Positions 38,952 through 49,115 of a stretch of 64,000 nt of DNA are shown here, one piece after another. The position numbers and the translations under genes are program-made. This stretch comes from Oceanospirillaceae bacterium (GTDB lineage Bacteria > Pseudomonadota > Gammaproteobacteria > Pseudomonadales > Oceanobacteraceae): positions 1 to 64,000 of the forward strand of contig PBNY01000024.1 of assembly GCA_002723385.1 (NCBI GenBank). The letters run 5' to 3'. Position 1 is the first letter of the stretch. The number at the start of each line of letters is the position of its first letter. The notes beneath the pieces were generated by a model. That model did no database searches and was not told the origin of the DNA. It saw nothing but the letters and a program-made list of their open reading frames with translations.

Positions 38952-40378
38952 GCACAGTCTGGATAATTGACGACGACAAATCCATCCGTTGGGTATTGGA
39001 GAAAGCGCTGGCTCAAACCGACATCAATGTGCGCGTATTCGAGCAGGCGGAACCAGTGGTTGACTTGCTAAGACGCGAACAGCCGGATGCCATCATCACG
39101 GATGTTCGCATGCCCGGAATGGATGGTTTGACCTTGCTGGAACAGATCCAGACCATCAATGCCGATCTGCCAGTGATCATCATGACCGCACATTCCGACC
39201 TCGAAAGCGCTGTGTCGTCGTATCAGAAAGGCGCGTTCGAATACCTGCCCAAACCGTTTGATGTTGACGAAGCAGTCAGCCTGATCCAGCGAGCCATCGA
39301 GCATTACGCCGAAATCACGGCCCAGAAACCGAACGCAGAAAAGGAAACCGCCAGCACCGAAATCATCGGTGAGGCACCGGCCATGCAGGAAGTGTTTCGA
39401 GCCATTGGACGCTTGTCGCAATCTCATATCACCGTACTGATCAACGGTGAATCCGGCACGGGTAAAGAACTGGTCGCCCATGCTCTGCACAAGCACAGCC
39501 CTCGTTCCGAAGAGCCCTTTATCGCTCTGAACATGGCCGCAATTCCCAGGGATCTGATTGAGTCCGAACTGTTTGGTCACCAAAAGGGCTCGTTCACCGG
39601 CGCAGGTGGTCAGCGTCGAGGCCGATTCGAACAGGCCAATAATGGCACTCTGTTTCTGGATGAAATTTGTGATATGCCAGCGGAAACCCAGACCCGACTG
39701 CTGCGCGTTTTGGCCGACGGCGAGTTCTATCGTGTGGGTGGCACCAGCCCGGTCCATGTCAACGTGCGCATCATCGCCGCCACCCACCAGAATCTCGAAA
39801 CCCTGGTGAAAGAAGGCCGCTTCCGTGAGGATTTGTTCCACCGTCTGAACGTGATTCGGATCCATCTGCCACGCTTGGCTGATCGTCGCGAGGACATACC
39901 GAGACTTTTGGGTCACTTCCTCAAGCGCGCAGCCGAAGAACTGGAGGTGGAAGCAAAGACCCTGCGACCTGAGACGGAAGAATTCCTCAGTTCTCTGGAC
40001 TGGCCGGGTAACGTTCGCCAGCTTGAAAACACCTGCCGCTGGATCACCGTGATGGCCTCCGGTCGTGAGGTGCTGATCAACGACTTGCCACCTGAACTGC
40101 TCGATCAGCGCGGCAACACGCAAACCAGTGGCAATTGGGAACAAGCCTTGCGCTTCTGGGCCGATCAGCAACTGACGCAGGGAGCCAGCAACTTGCTGGA
40201 CACCGCCGTTCCGGCATTTGAGCGCATCATGATCGAGACAGCACTGAAGCATACCGCGGGAAGACGCCGCGATGCCGCCAACCTGCTGGGCTGGGGTCGC
40301 AATACGCTGACACGGAAGATCAAGGAGCTGAATATGGATCTGGAACACGGCCATGAGGACGACAGCGAGGAATCCTGA
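38948..40378 (+). CDS. glnG: Nitrogen regulation response regulator NtrC
   Basis: VWIIDDDKSIRWVLEKAL, GESGTGKELVAHALHKHSPR, ESELFGHQKGSFTGA (GAFTGA-like), Fis HTH. Confidence 0.97.
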   Translation: MSTVWIIDDDKSIRWVLEKALAQTDINVRVFEQAEPVVDLLRREQPDAIITDVRMPGMDGLTLLEQIQTINADLPVIIMTAHSDLESAVSSYQKGAFEYLPKPFDVDEAVSLIQRAIEHYAEITAQKPNAEKETASTEIIGEAPAMQEVFRAIGRLSQSHITVLINGESGTGKELVAHALHKHSPRSEEPFIALNMAAIPRDLIESELFGHQKGSFTGAGGQRRGRFEQANNGTLFLDEICDMPAETQTRLLRVLADGEFYRVGGTSPVHVNVRIIAATHQNLETLVKEGRFREDLFHRLNVIRIHLPRLADRREDIPRLLGHFLKRAAEELEVEAKTLRPETEEFLSSLDWPGNVRQLENTCRWITVMASGREVLINDLPPELLDQRGNTQTSGNWEQALRFWADQQLTQGASNLLDTAVPAFERIMIETALKHTAGRRRDAANLLGWGRNTLTRKIKELNMDLEHGHEDDSEES

Positions 40379-41208
40379 TCCGGCTACCGATTTAAACATT
40401 CCTGCCTGTACGAGTGGCCTCTGGGACAAATCATGCCCCGAGGCCTCGCCACTCACTAGCCATTAGAACTATTGAATTCACACTCCCCGTGTGGATCACT
40501 AGCTATCCATCCCCACTTTCAGGCTGTCGATATCGACTCGCGCTGCCGAAAAACCTACCAATTTAAAAACAACAAATCAGAAAATCGTATCGCTTTTTCC
40601 GCAGACCACGATGGCATCCGAATAAAGGGTCCCGCTCCCGGAAACCCCTCTCCAAACCGTCACGTTCATCGCAAGTCCCTGTTCAACCGGGCAATTTTCT
40701 CAACAACAGGCGTGCCAGCTCCCTGAATCAGGTTCACTTTTCCAATCCGATGCAATGCCGAACCGAATCTGGATCAAGGTTTACCGGCCCAAACTTTGGC
40801 GCAACCTGATACACAGAATAAACAGACCGCCACATCCATGAACTTTCATCACACCCGGTAACCTACTGATTTTTAAGCCAACAGACCTGTCACCTTCATT
40901 AATCATCACTTAATGACACAAAATTGATGATTTGATTTTGTTTTAAGTATCACGTAGTTTTGCGCTCGTGGCTTGCGTAGAAGTACGTCAGGAAGAACGA
41001 ACTTACCGGAGTAAGGGCATCACACCGTACTCGCCGGAGTATTCCTGTTGCTGAATCTTTGCAATTCACGGGGTTCAACTGCTTGCAAACGACCTTGAGT
41101 GCCAGATGTGATGGCACAAAAAACCACCCTGCTACCTCGGTTTGACGCAGGCTTGAGGAAGCAGGAAAAACCTTCCATCTGATGGAAACCAACTTTGGAG
41201 TTTTGATC

Positions 41209-42234
41209 ATGATAACAATAAAAAGCTTTCTGAAAGCTGGCGTACTGAGTCTGGGCGTACTGGCATCCACTTCAGCACTGTCTGAAACCGTGCTGCGTGT
41301 TGGAACCTGGTTGCCGCCGACAGCCAAGCAGAATGCTGTTGTATGGCCAACCTGGGCAAAATGGGTTGAAGAAGCCACCGAAGGCCGCGTTAAAGTCAAA
41401 CTGGAATACGGTCTGGGCCATCCAAAGACGATGTTCCAGCTGGTAGAAGATGGTGTTATCGACGCCAGCTACAGCTATCACGGTTATGTACCAGGTCGTT
41501 TCAAGCTGCCACAAGTCATTGAGCAGCCAGGGCTGGGCGTGAGTGCCGAGGCTGCTTCCGTTGCTTTATGGCGCGTTTACAAGAAGCACTTCGAGAAAGC
41601 GAACGAATTTGACGGTCTGGAAGTATTGGCCATGTTCACCCACGGCCAGGGTACGATTCAGACCAAAGACCCGGTGAACAGCCTGGCTGATCTGAAGGGC
41701 AAGAAAATCCGTGTAGGCGGCGGCGTTCAGGGCGAAATTGCTCACCGTATGGAACTGACCACCGTTTCCGCACCCGCCACCAAAGCCTATGAAATGCTGC
41801 AGCAGGGCGTTATTGACGGCATCTTCATGCCGGTTGCCCAGCAGAAATCACTGCGTCTGGCTGAAGTTACCAAGCACGTGACTGTTTTCCCAACTGGCAT
41901 GTACATGGGTAGCTTCTCCATGTTCATCAACCCGGAATTCCTGGAAGACCTGAGTGACAAAGACCGCAAGGCGATCATGTCCGTATCCGGCGAAAAACTG
42001 TCCGCACTGGCAGGCAAAGCCTGGGACGCGGGTGACAACGACGGTTACGTTGCTTCCAAGGCTGCTGGTGTCAACGTCAACAAACTGAGCGCCAACGACA
42101 AGATGGCCAAAGAGTTTGATGCTCTGACCAAGGGCATGGATCAGGAATGGGCCAAGTCCGTTGCCGACCGTAAAGTTGATGCCCAGGCTGCTCTGAAAGA
42201 CCTGCGCGATATCGCTCAGAACTACGGTAAGTGA
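41209..42234 (+). CDS. TRAP transporter substrate-binding protein DctP family
   Basis: Signal peptide; VLRVGTWLPPTAKQNAVVWPTWAKWVEEATEGRVKVKLEYG; NSLADLKGKKIRVGGG. Confidence 0.92.
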   Translation: MITIKSFLKAGVLSLGVLASTSALSETVLRVGTWLPPTAKQNAVVWPTWAKWVEEATEGRVKVKLEYGLGHPKTMFQLVEDGVIDASYSYHGYVPGRFKLPQVIEQPGLGVSAEAASVALWRVYKKHFEKANEFDGLEVLAMFTHGQGTIQTKDPVNSLADLKGKKIRVGGGVQGEIAHRMELTTVSAPATKAYEMLQQGVIDGIFMPVAQQKSLRLAEVTKHVTVFPTGMYMGSFSMFINPEFLEDLSDKDRKAIMSVSGEKLSALAGKAWDAGDNDGYVASKAAGVNVNKLSANDKMAKEFDALTKGMDQEWAKSVADRKVDAQAALKDLRDIAQNYGK

Positions 42235-42243
42235 GGTAGTTGA

Positions 42244-42759
42244 ATGTCCTTGGCTAATTGGCTGGCGGACCACTACGAAGAAAAAGGACCAGTCGCATGG
42301 CTGGCCTTCTTTCTTGAAGCTTTCGCAGCACTGGTTCTGATGGCATTAATGTTTCTGACCTGTGCTGACGTCCTTGGCCGCTATCTGTTTGATAACGCGG
42401 TTGATGGCTCGGTTGAACTGACAGAACTCGCCATTGCTTTGATTGTTTTTGCTGAAATGCCGGTAATTACCTGGAGAGGAACCCACGTTATTGTCGATAT
42501 TCTCGATAAATGGCTGGGAAAGACGGTCGTATTTGTTCTAAGCGTCGTTTCTTCACTGCTGATTTCTGCATCACTGTATTTCCTGGCCGCTCGCATGATG
42601 ACTCAGGCAGAGCGTTCTATCAGACGAGAGGTCGTTACTGAATATCTGGAAATGCCAGTTGGTTATATCGTCCAGTATATCGCCGTGATGAGTTATGCAA
42701 CTGCGGCGCTCATGATTACTTACGGGCTATATCGTCTGTATCGTGAATATTCGAGATAA
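42244..42759 (+). CDS. TRAP transporter small permease DctQ family
   Basis: 4-TM protein; VELTELAIALIVFAEMPVITWRGTHVIVDIL. Confidence 0.9.
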   Translation: MSLANWLADHYEEKGPVAWLAFFLEAFAALVLMALMFLTCADVLGRYLFDNAVDGSVELTELAIALIVFAEMPVITWRGTHVIVDILDKWLGKTVVFVLSVVSSLLISASLYFLAARMMTQAERSIRREVVTEYLEMPVGYIVQYIAVMSYATAALMITYGLYRLYREYSR

Positions 42760-42960
42760 GTCTGCTTACGATATTTTATAAGAATTCAAATAACCAATTC
42801 GCTAAGACAGGCAAAAAATTGAAGCGCTGACCCTATCTGTAATCGGTGAGCAAACGAGCAGATTGTGTTTGTCAGTAGCAAACGGTTTTACCGCCAGGCC
42901 CCAATAACTCCAACAACAGAATCGGCTGGCGCTAACGCAGAACACTAGCAGGTATATGAA

Positions 42961-44289
42961 ATGACAATAGCACTGATTGGATTCGCCATCCTGTTGCTAC
43001 TCATCGTGGTAGCAAGGGTTCCTATTGCATTCGCAATGGGCATCGTTGGCTTTTTTGGTTTCGCCATTTTGCAGGGTCTGACCTTTGATAATTTATTCGA
43101 CTTTCGCTGGAGAGGCGCTCTCGCCCTGGCCTCCAACCGCGTAATTGATACCGCACAGGAATATGGCCTGTCGGTAATTCCTCTGTTTATTTTGATGGGT
43201 AACCTGGTCACCAAGTCCGGGTTATCGCAAGAACTCTATCGCGCATCCTATGCGTTTCTGGGTCACCGTCGTGGTGGCTTGTCGATGGCGACTGTGGTCG
43301 CTTGTGGCGGTTTTTCTGCCATCTGTGGCTCCAGCCTCGCGACGTCTGCGACCATGGCAAAAGTGGCCATGCCTCAAATGCGCAAATACGGCTACGCCGA
43401 CGAGCTGGCAACGGCGTCCATCGCTGCCGGTGGCACACTGGGTATTCTGATTCCACCATCCGTTATTCTGGTGATTTACGGCCTGCTGACGGAAACCAGT
43501 ATTCGTGAATTGTTTGCTGCGGGCTTCATTCCCGGAATTCTGGGCATTCTGCTGTATCTGGCGGCTGTTCGTTACGTGGTCTGGAGAAATCCGGAAGCTG
43601 GTCCTCGTGGTGAAAAGCTGTCCTGGGCCGAGCGCCTGCAAGCCCTGAAAGGCGTGTGGGGCGTGTTGACCCTGTTCTTTATCGTCATGGGCGGTATTTA
43701 TGTCGGAATCTTCACCCCGACCGAAGCCGCGGGTGTTGGCGCTGGTGGTGCGTTTGTGATTGCCTTGCTGAAGCGCTCTCTAACGCCCGGTTCATTATTC
43801 CTGGCACTGAGTGATACAGGCCGTACAACCGCGATGCTGTTCTCGGTATTGATCGGTGCCCTGATCTTCTCCGACTTCATCAACCGCGCAGGCATGCCAG
43901 ACGATTTGCTGGCGTTTGTTCAGGGCCTGGAGATGGGGCCAATGGGCGTTATCCTGGTCATTCTGGGTATCTACATCGTGCTAGGCATGGTGTTCGAGAG
44001 TCTGTCCATGATGCTGCTGACTGTACCGATTTTCTTCCCGCTGGTTCAGAGCATGGGCTTCGATCTGGTCTGGTTCGGTATTCTGGTGGTAGTTGTGACT
44101 GAAATCAGTCTTATTACTCCACCAGTCGGCTTAAATGTCTTTGTTCTGAGTGCGGTACTTCGAGATATCAATCCCGGCACTATATTCAAGGGGGTAACGC
44201 CTTTCTGGTGTGCTGATATCGTTCGTCTGGCATTAATTGCAGTCTTTACTCCTATTGCTTTATTCCTGCCTGAACTGCTGTACCGATAA
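42961..44289 (+). CDS. TRAP transporter large permease DctM family
   Basis: VPIAFAMGIVGFFGF, GGFSAICGSSLATSATMAKVAMPQM, GTLGILIPPSVILVIYG, LITPPVGLNVFVL. Confidence 0.95.
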   Translation: MTIALIGFAILLLLIVVARVPIAFAMGIVGFFGFAILQGLTFDNLFDFRWRGALALASNRVIDTAQEYGLSVIPLFILMGNLVTKSGLSQELYRASYAFLGHRRGGLSMATVVACGGFSAICGSSLATSATMAKVAMPQMRKYGYADELATASIAAGGTLGILIPPSVILVIYGLLTETSIRELFAAGFIPGILGILLYLAAVRYVVWRNPEAGPRGEKLSWAERLQALKGVWGVLTLFFIVMGGIYVGIFTPTEAAGVGAGGAFVIALLKRSLTPGSLFLALSDTGRTTAMLFSVLIGALIFSDFINRAGMPDDLLAFVQGLEMGPMGVILVILGIYIVLGMVFESLSMMLLTVPIFFPLVQSMGFDLVWFGILVVVVTEISLITPPVGLNVFVLSAVLRDINPGTIFKGVTPFWCADIVRLALIAVFTPIALFLPELLYR

Positions 44290-44302
44290 CGCTGACAGTC
44301 AT

Positions 44303-44330
44303 GCTTGCCCGAATAGACGGGCAAGCCTTT
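44303..44330 (+). terminator. Intercistronic hairpin between dctM and the uspA-like gene
   Basis: GCTTGCCC-GAATAGAC-GGGCAAGC followed by CTTT. Confidence 0.5.
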
Positions 44331-44352
44331 AAGATATTCAGGAGTCATTCCC

Positions 44353-44847
44353 ATGTTACCGACTATTCATCGTATTCTTTATGCTTCTGATTTGAAGCCG
44401 GGTTCCAGAGCGGCTTTTCGTGCAGCGGCCAGTTTATGCGGTCATTACGAATCTCATATAACGTACCTGCACGTTATTGAACCTTCAAATACCGGTGCTG
44501 AACGCCTGGTGCGAGGGCTGATGAGTGAAGACAAGTCTCTTAAGGAGCTTCACGACGACAGCATCAAGCACGTTCAGGAACAGGTTCTGGATCGCGTCAA
44601 GGCGTTCTGTGATACCGAACTGGATGAGCATGAGACACTCAAGGAAGAACAGCTGACCGCCCGTGTCGAAGAAGGTACCCGCTGGGAAACCATTCTGAAG
44701 GTGGCTGAAGACATCAACGCCAGCATCATCGTGATGGGCGTTCGTCACAACAACAAGGCCAGCAAACTGCTGATGGGGTCGACCTCCAGCAAGGTCATGA
44801 ACCACAGCCGTCGCCCGGTGCTGATTGTTCCTCTCAAAGACGAGTAA
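44353..44847 (+). CDS. Universal stress protein (UspA family), TRAP-associated
   Basis: RILYASDLKPGSRAAFRAAASLCGHYESHITYLHVIEP; SIIVMGVRHNNKASKLLMGSTSSKVMNHSRRPVLIVP. Confidence 0.92.
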   Translation: MLPTIHRILYASDLKPGSRAAFRAAASLCGHYESHITYLHVIEPSNTGAERLVRGLMSEDKSLKELHDDSIKHVQEQVLDRVKAFCDTELDEHETLKEEQLTARVEEGTRWETILKVAEDINASIIVMGVRHNNKASKLLMGSTSSKVMNHSRRPVLIVPLKDE

Positions 44848-44862
44848 ACATCAGCACCTGAT

Positions 44863-44889
44863 ACACAGTTCACCCTCGGTGAACTGTGT
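44863..44889. terminator. Bidirectional-type hairpin between convergent uspA-like gene and ridA
   Basis: ACACAGTTCACC-CTC-GGTGAACTGTGT, perfect 12-bp stem. Confidence 0.65.
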
Positions 44890-44899
44890 AAACATACGA

Positions 44900-45286
44900 T
44901 CAAGCCAGAGACATGATCGCTTCGACTTCGATGTCAGCGTCTTTTGGCAATGCTTTTACTGCAAAAGCGGCGCGTGCCGGATAAGGTGCGGTGAAGTAGC
45001 GTTCCATCACCGCATTCACCTCAGCAAAATACTTCAAATCAGACAGCAAGATGGTCAGCTTCACGCACTGATCCAGCGAACCGCCCGCTTCTTCAGCGAC
45101 CGCCTTCATGTTTTCAAACACGCGCTCTGCCTGAGCCGTAAAAGACTCGGTCACCATTTCCATGGTTTCCGGTACCAGAGGAATCTGGCCTGACAGATAA
45201 ACCGTATCACCCACTTTAACAGCCTGAGAATAGGTACCAATGGCGGCAGGAGCCTTGTCAGTGCTGACGATTGATTTGTTGTTCAT
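44900..45286 (-). CDS. ridA: RidA-family enamine/imine deaminase
   Basis: [51 protein letters not shown]. Confidence 0.95.
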   Translation of the reverse strand: MNNKSIVSTDKAPAAIGTYSQAVKVGDTVYLSGQIPLVPETMEMVTESFTAQAERVFENMKAVAEEAGGSLDQCVKLTILLSDLKYFAEVNAVMERYFTAPYPARAAFAVKALPKDADIEVEAIMSLA

Positions 45287-45365
45287 TACGTGTGTTCCCG
45301 TAGTTGTCAGAATGGAGCCAGTGTAAATACAGCGGTAGAAAAAACAACGCTCTCAAAACGAAGAA

Positions 45366-45390
45366 AACCGCTCAAAGAGCGGCTTTCAGG
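45366..45390 (-). terminator. Terminator downstream of the small membrane-protein gene
   Basis: Minus strand AGCCGCTC-TTT-GAGCGGTTTTCTT. Confidence 0.65.
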
Positions 45391-45412
45391 TACATACGGG
45401 GAACGGTGGAAA

Positions 45413-45694
45413 CTAGCTGATATCGGTCTTCCGAATTTCAAGTCTGTTGGCAGGTTCGTCGATTTGCTCAATGACCTGACTGGTTCGTTCTTCGGCTTCT
45501 TTATAGGTTGCATCGAGCATCCAGCCTGTCACTACTGCCATCAACAGCATGGCTGCAATCACTCCCAATACAACGATGATCATGTCTTTGACAGGAAGAT
45601 CCCTATCTCTGTCGGATGGCATATGGTGGTCACGATAGTGAGGACGAAAATTCTCCTGCACTGCGCTTTTTTGATTGAAACGACTGTCTCTCAT
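45413..45694 (-). CDS. Small single-TM hypothetical protein
   Basis: MRDSRFNQKS...VKDMIIVVLGVIAAMLLMAVVTGWML TM; own terminator downstream. Confidence 0.5.
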   Translation of the reverse strand: MRDSRFNQKSAVQENFRPHYRDHHMPSDRDRDLPVKDMIIVVLGVIAAMLLMAVVTGWMLDATYKEAEERTSQVIEQIDEPANRLEIRKTDIS

Positions 45695-46125
45695 AGTAAT
45701 GGCCCTCGGGGTCAAAATGACGCCGGGAATATCCGCGAAGCGTCAATTACTGGGAGGCAGCAATAGTGGCTGCCGATAACACCACTCAAGCGCCTGAATC
45801 TGGCACCTTCGGCAATCGCACTACACCTTGTAATATTTCCCTGTTTTTCCTTACCCTTTGCTATCGCCGATCAAGCGGACTACTGTCTTTCTTTCAATCA
45901 GTTCCGCGATTAGCAGAGTCTGATTTCACAACACGTCATTGCTGACTTACTTTATGATCCTCAACATGAGAACCAGTTCAAATTATATACAACAAATCCT
46001 TGAAGGTTTTTTTTTTGAACTGCAGAAAATTGACCATCCAGAACAAAACAACACCAAAGTGCTGATATGGCAGACACTTGCACCGAAGCAACGACTTACT
46101 TCCCAATTCATTTCTGAGCCCTAAG

Positions 46126-46626
46126 ATGTTCCATATTGTCCTGTTTGAACCTGAAATTCCGCCGAATACCGGCAATATCATTCGCCTGTGTGCCAACACC
46201 GGTTGCCAGCTTCACCTGATCGAACCGCTGGGCTTTCAGATGGAAGAAAAAGCATTGCGTCGCGCCGGTCTGGACTATCACGAGTACGCCAACGTCGAGG
46301 TACACAAACACTTTGAAGCGTTTCTGTCCTCTGCCCACCCCGAAAGACTGTACCCGTTTACTACCAAGGGGCAGACCGTTCACTCGGAGCATTCGTTCCA
46401 GGAAGGCGACTTCTTGTTGTTCGGTCCGGAAACCCGTGGACTACCGGTAGAAGTGCTGCAGGAATTTTCGCCAGAAAACTGGCTCAGGCTCCCTATGAAG
46501 GCGGACAGCCGTAGCCTGAACCTCAGCAATACGGCCGCTATTGTGGTGTACGAAGGATGGCGGCAGCTGGGCTACCCGGATGCAACGGTCAAGGGCACGC
46601 TTCCCGATATGCCAGCCAAGCCATGA
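46126..46626 (+). CDS. trmL: tRNA (cytidine(34)-2'-O)-methyltransferase
   Basis: [62 protein letters not shown] (SPOUT). Confidence 0.95.
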   Translation: MFHIVLFEPEIPPNTGNIIRLCANTGCQLHLIEPLGFQMEEKALRRAGLDYHEYANVEVHKHFEAFLSSAHPERLYPFTTKGQTVHSEHSFQEGDFLLFGPETRGLPVEVLQEFSPENWLRLPMKADSRSLNLSNTAAIVVYEGWRQLGYPDATVKGTLPDMPAKP

Positions 46627-47219
46627 AATGGCTAAGAGCAACATTGCCTGCCCCGGAGCCGCTACTCGAAGGCGATATGCTGCTCTACCCGGATGCCATC
46701 CTTGAACCCGAACTCCTGTACCAAAACCTGCAGAGCAAGGTCTCCTGGCAATCCGGGGAGATCAGGCTTTATGGCAAAACCCATCGTATACCGCGGCTGC
46801 AATGCTGGATGGCCGATGCCCCCGAACAGTATCAGTATTCGGGCCAAAGCCTGACGAATACGGACTGGATTGACGAACTGACTGACTTGAGAGACGAACT
46901 GAATCAGGCATTGGGAACGGCATTCAACTCGGTTCTTTGTAACCTCTATCGAACCGGTGAAGACAACATGGGGTGGCATTCCGATGACGAGCCGGAACTG
47001 GGACCAAGCCCGGTCATTGCATCAGTGACGCTCGGTGCAACCAGAGGCTTTGCAGTCCGCCAACGCGGTGCCACCAAACAGCACGGTGTGTTGCCTTTGC
47101 CTCATGGCAGCTTGCTGGTGATGCAGTCAGGAATGCAGACGCGTTGGCAACATTCACTGCCCAAACGCAAAGGAATCGATCTTGCCCGCATCAATCTGAC
47201 CTTCAGAGAGATTGTTTAA
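46623..47219 (+). CDS. AlkB-like Fe(II)/2-oxoglutarate dioxygenase
   Basis: [21 protein letters not shown] (HxD), [31 protein letters not shown]. Confidence 0.9.
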   Translation: MKWLRATLPAPEPLLEGDMLLYPDAILEPELLYQNLQSKVSWQSGEIRLYGKTHRIPRLQCWMADAPEQYQYSGQSLTNTDWIDELTDLRDELNQALGTAFNSVLCNLYRTGEDNMGWHSDDEPELGPSPVIASVTLGATRGFAVRQRGATKQHGVLPLPHGSLLVMQSGMQTRWQHSLPKRKGIDLARINLTFREIV

Positions 47220-47226
47220 CCCGCTT

Positions 47227-48210
47227 CTAGCGGGATATCACACTCTCAATACGAAACATGATGACAGGCGTGGTTTCGTAGTCTTTGTTACTTTCCCAAA
47301 CCAACGCAGGCGCCACTTCCGCAAACACCCAGTCCTTATAGATCAGGCGGCGGTAACGGACACTGGCGAAGTAATCGTAAAAAGTTGCGCTGCTTTGAGT
47401 ATCGCCACTGGCACCAGCCACGTAGCCCATAGCAGCTCGGTGGCTGAGTTCGTGATACACACCCAAATCGTAATTCAGCTTGAAATACTCGTCATTGAGC
47501 AGATATTCCGCAGCGCCATTAAGACGCAACAGCTTTTCAGTATTCAACGAACGGTTCAGCTGCAAAGACGTTCTCTCACCCCAGCCCTTGCTGGTGTAGT
47601 AGTAAAGAGTTTGGGTCGCTTTGGCTTCCCAGTCCCAAAAACCGAAGAAGCGTCTCGCCCTTAGCCGGCTGAACGGATCTGGCGGAATTCCCCAACGCAC
47701 CCCGGAATCCAGGTTGGTTTTCCATCGATCCGACTCCTGAATAATAAAACGCAGCGCAGCACTGTAATTATTATTCTCGACGCTCTCTAATGGGTCCGCT
47801 TCACGGGCTTCTTCATCTTCTGATTCAAGCAACAGATTCAGCCGTTCGTTGGTATTCGGAAATACCAGCCTGACACTCAGGCCGAACTTGTAATCAACCG
47901 GATCTCCCAGCTCACGCCGGGTATAAAAAGACAATTTGGCACGGCTGCCTTCGATATCATCTTCGATAATGTTTTCACTGAAGAAGCTGTCAACAAAGAA
48001 AGAATCCAGACCGGCAGACAACTCATCCAGATAGCCAGCCAGCCAATAGCGCGAGCGCTCAACCATGCCCGGAGTGATGGGCGTTTCCATCTGCGCATTG
48101 TCATCCACGGGAATCGTATCGACAGACTTGTCCGATACATTCGATGAATCAGCCAAACTCCAGTTACTGGACAATACCAACGCTGTGAACAGTAACCGAA
48201 TCAGCATCAT
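47227..48210 (-). CDS. Exported protein of unknown function, probably outer-membrane
   Basis: Signal peptide MMLIRLLFTALVLSSNWSLAD; repeated beta-strand pattern. Confidence 0.55.
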   Translation of the reverse strand: MMLIRLLFTALVLSSNWSLADSSNVSDKSVDTIPVDDNAQMETPITPGMVERSRYWLAGYLDELSAGLDSFFVDSFFSENIIEDDIEGSRAKLSFYTRRELGDPVDYKFGLSVRLVFPNTNERLNLLLESEDEEAREADPLESVENNNYSAALRFIIQESDRWKTNLDSGVRWGIPPDPFSRLRARRFFGFWDWEAKATQTLYYYTSKGWGERTSLQLNRSLNTEKLLRLNGAAEYLLNDEYFKLNYDLGVYHELSHRAAMGYVAGASGDTQSSATFYDYFASVRYRRLIYKDWVFAEVAPALVWESNKDYETTPVIMFRIESVISR

Positions 48211-48219
48211 CAGCTTCCA

Positions 48220-49083
48220 TCAAACCGGGTCATGGTGAATCAGCACTTCCGCTCGCGGGAATTGCTGCAAGATGGCTTGTTCAACCTGGTCACCAATGCC
48301 GTGTGCTTTGGACAATGTTTGCCGACCATCCAGATCAAGATGTAACTGGATAAATTGCACCGCCCCGGCTTGTCTGGTTTTCAGGTCATGGAAGCCATGA
48401 ACACCATCAACACCTCGAATCAGACCTTCCAGGACCTCCTGGTCAGCATCCGACATGGCTTGGTCCATCAGGACTTTCAGTGCTTCTGTGACAATTTCAT
48501 ACACGCTGTGAACCAGTACCGCCGCGATGATCAGTGCCACGACAGGATCAAGCCAATAATGCTCCCAATACGCCGCCAACAGGGCAAATACAACCGCAAC
48601 GCTGGTCAGGATATCGCCGTAGTAATGCGCCGAATCGGCCTTGATCGCGAGCGACCCCGTCTTTCTGGCAACCCAGCGCTGATACACCACCAGCACTGCG
48701 GTCAGTGCTGCAGAAAACAACATGACGCCAATACTTTCACCTAGCGCATTGAGCGGCTGCGGGTTCAGCAAACGATCAACCACATGCACCAGCAAGGCAA
48801 CGGCAGAGCCCATAATAAAAGCCGACTGGATCAGAGCTGCAAGGCCCTCCGCCTTCGTATGCCCGAAGGGATGATCGTCGTCCGCTGGCATCAATGCATA
48901 CCGCACGGCGAAGAAATTGATCAGGGAAGCCGCGATATCCATCAGGGAATCCAGCAACGACGACAGCACACTGGTCGAATCACTGAGCGACCAGGCGCCC
49001 AGCTTGGCCACCAGCAAGGTGGCCGCAACCACCAGAGAAGCGGTCGCCGCACGCTTGATGTGTACTGATTCAGCTACTGCCAT
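48220..49083 (-). CDS. Cation diffusion facilitator (FieF-like)
   Basis: SSLLDSLMDIAASLINFFAVRYALMPADDDHPFGHTKAEGLAAL; DSAHYYGDILTSVAV; C-terminal cytoplasmic domain. Confidence 0.93.
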   Translation of the reverse strand: MAVAESVHIKRAATASLVVAATLLVAKLGAWSLSDSTSVLSSLLDSLMDIAASLINFFAVRYALMPADDDHPFGHTKAEGLAALIQSAFIMGSAVALLVHVVDRLLNPQPLNALGESIGVMLFSAALTAVLVVYQRWVARKTGSLAIKADSAHYYGDILTSVAVVFALLAAYWEHYWLDPVVALIIAAVLVHSVYEIVTEALKVLMDQAMSDADQEVLEGLIRGVDGVHGFHDLKTRQAGAVQFIQLHLDLDGRQTLSKAHGIGDQVEQAILQQFPRAEVLIHHDPV

Positions 49084-49115
49084 ACCGGCTTTCCCGCAAT
49101 CAAAGTCATTGGAAA

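Noticed and set aside
39068-40456. 462-aa ORF antisense to ntrC
   Set aside because: Shadow ORF of a strongly supported ntrC gene; its translation shows no family motifs.
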